DNA of 64,000 nt from Bradyrhizobium sp. 1 (GTDB lineage: Bacteria > Pseudomonadota > Alphaproteobacteria > Rhizobiales > Xanthobacteraceae). The DNA lies in NCBI RefSeq assembly GCF_023073315.1, contig NZ_JADPJH010000018.1, positions 115,146 to 179,145 of the forward strand, given 5' to 3'. The notes under the pieces were generated by a model. The model was not told where the DNA came from, searched no databases, and worked only from the letters and a program-made list of their open reading frames with translations. Within the stretch, counting starts at the first letter, position 1, and each line of letters opens with the position of its first letter. Both the position numbers and the translations under genes were made by a program. Positions 63,116-64,000 of this stretch are shown in pieces.

Positions 63116-63538
63116 ATGCTGGACCAGAACAACGACTACTCATCCGCAGGCCCTGGCTTCAAGCGCAGGCGTCAGCGAGAACGGCTCACGCCCGAAGATG
63201 TCCCGCACAAGATGAAGCACCGACCGAAGCCCTATCTAGGCAAACCCAAATCCGCAGAACACGAAAGGACAAAAGGGGACAAGATCGATATCTCGCCCAG
63301 AGGACTGCGAGCGCGCGTCCAACGCCTCACGCTCCAACATGAGAGCTTCCATGACGTGTACGACGAATTGAAACGTGCGAACTTCCCGTCGTCTGCGGTG
63401 CTGTGCAGCTCCCTCCGGAACGAGACCATGCAAATCGTCAAGCTCATGATTGAGGAAGGGCTCATCGATCGGGATCGGCTTGATCGATATCGAGAGGAGC
63501 ACCGCAAAGACCTGCGCAAGATCAGGCAAGGCATCTAG
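63116..63538 (+). CDS. Unknown basic island protein
   Basis: A 140-residue basic protein. A disordered N-terminal third with RRRQRERLTPEDVPHKMKHRPK precedes a helical part (LRARVQRLTLQHESFHDVYDELKRANFP, IVKLMIEEGLIDRDRLDRYREEHRKDLRK). GAGGGAAA precedes the ATG. It could be a small DNA- or RNA-binding protein; no family is recognised. Confidence 0.6.
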   Translation: MLDQNNDYSSAGPGFKRRRQRERLTPEDVPHKMKHRPKPYLGKPKSAEHERTKGDKIDISPRGLRARVQRLTLQHESFHDVYDELKRANFPSSAVLCSSLRNETMQIVKLMIEEGLIDRDRLDRYREEHRKDLRKIRQGI

Positions 63539-64000
63539 TCAGTCTCGGGGCTAAATTCTGGGCCGCGAGAGGATCGGATACATCCCAAAAGTGGCCACAG
63601 CCCCGCACTGATCTCGCGCTCTATTTTGTCGCTCGCGTATTTGATCGACGCTGATTTGAGACCACCTGATTATGAAACAGGTGGTCAGTACTCGAAAATA
63701 CCGGGATTTTCCGCAGGAAATTCAACGCCACACACAAGTGGCTAGTCTTGGGTAGCCGCATGGGTATCATCCGAACAAGAAACAGAGCGATGTATTCGCA
63801 GACGAGATGCAAGTCCGATGCACGGGACCCTAAGACAAAGCGGGAAGCCAAAACGCAAACGCAATCTATCGGCCGTCACATCCGGCCGTCGATTGTTCGC
63901 GGAACGCATCTCGACGACGGACTCCCCCAGAGGGCGCCGCTTCTCTGATCTCGTCCTCCGATACACGGAAGACTGCGGGGGCGACGACAAGATATCGGAG
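63539..64000. other. Right-edge stretch with one hairpin
   Basis: No supported gene is seen; leftward ORFs here lack family character. A perfect hairpin GACCACCTG / CAGGTGGTC with a 9-base loop lies at 63660-63686. The island probably continues past the edge. Confidence 0.4.

Noticed and set aside
63621-63990. Leftward ORFs of 76 and 82 codons at the right edge
   Set aside because: They overlap each other, lack ribosome-binding sites and family character.

Overview
The window is about 64 kb of GC-rich alphaproteobacterial DNA, most likely a Bradyrhizobium chromosome (Nitrobacteraceae). This rests on the alphaproteobacterial RpoD with its long acidic insert, a primase lacking the zinc ligands, split carA/carB genes, LysE, DUF3592 and DUF2189 membrane proteins, and the GC-rich palindromic dispersed repeats between genes. 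The species assignment is an inference from recognised sequence character; no search was run.

Layout. (1) 1-10.8 kb: envelope and signalling genes. These are a cut-off N-acetylmuramoyl-L-alanine amidase, a membrane diguanylate cyclase, a 23-residue Lys/Ala peptide, a LysE exporter, a lone receiver domain, an SDR oxidoreductase, a lytic transglycosylase, a very large membrane KAP P-loop NTPase carrying extracytoplasmic Asp-box motifs, and an OmpA-family protein. (2) 10.8-20.3 kb: rpoD and dnaG, then a chlorite dismutase-family haem protein, a gamma-glutamylcyclotransferase-like protein, two abutting transglutaminase-like genes, an N-formylglutamate amidohydrolase and a DUF3592 protein. (3) 20.3-33.8 kb: a second LysE exporter, an LVIVD-repeat secreted protein with a small partner, an ArsR/SRPBCC/SRPBCC operon with a readable promoter-operator, DUF2189, a hybrid histidine kinase, an acyl-CoA synthetase/MarR/NTF2-like/membrane protein cluster, an epoxide hydrolase, YqeY and an alpha/beta hydrolase. 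(4) 34-46.4 kb: carA, cupin, Dps, methyltransferase, an odd tRNA-like gene, a divergent ArsR/MFS pair with twin operators, carB, greA, a divergent Lrp/trxB pair and a LysR gene. (5) 46.4-54.5 kb: two candidate small RNAs, a DapA-family protein, two small membrane proteins, an orphan ParA, an AEC transporter with a duplicated 3' end flanking an outer-membrane protein gene, a SHOCT protein and tenA. (6) 54.6-64 kb: accessory DNA of visibly lower GC. It holds a compact three-gene cassette (unknown protein, ParA-type ATPase, RelA/SpoT-type alarmone synthetase), a 45-nt 3' fragment of a tRNA with a GUG (His) anticodon, a tyrosine integrase, an excisionase-like protein, a possible replication initiator and three unknown proteins. 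The island continues past the right edge.

The best candidates for undescribed biology are the ParA/alarmone-synthetase cassette and the KAP NTPase with extracytoplasmic Asp-box region. Secondary items are the tRNA-like gene with an 8-nt anticodon loop, the anti-Shine-Dalgarno-bearing small RNA candidate, and the uncharacterised genes of the integrase island.
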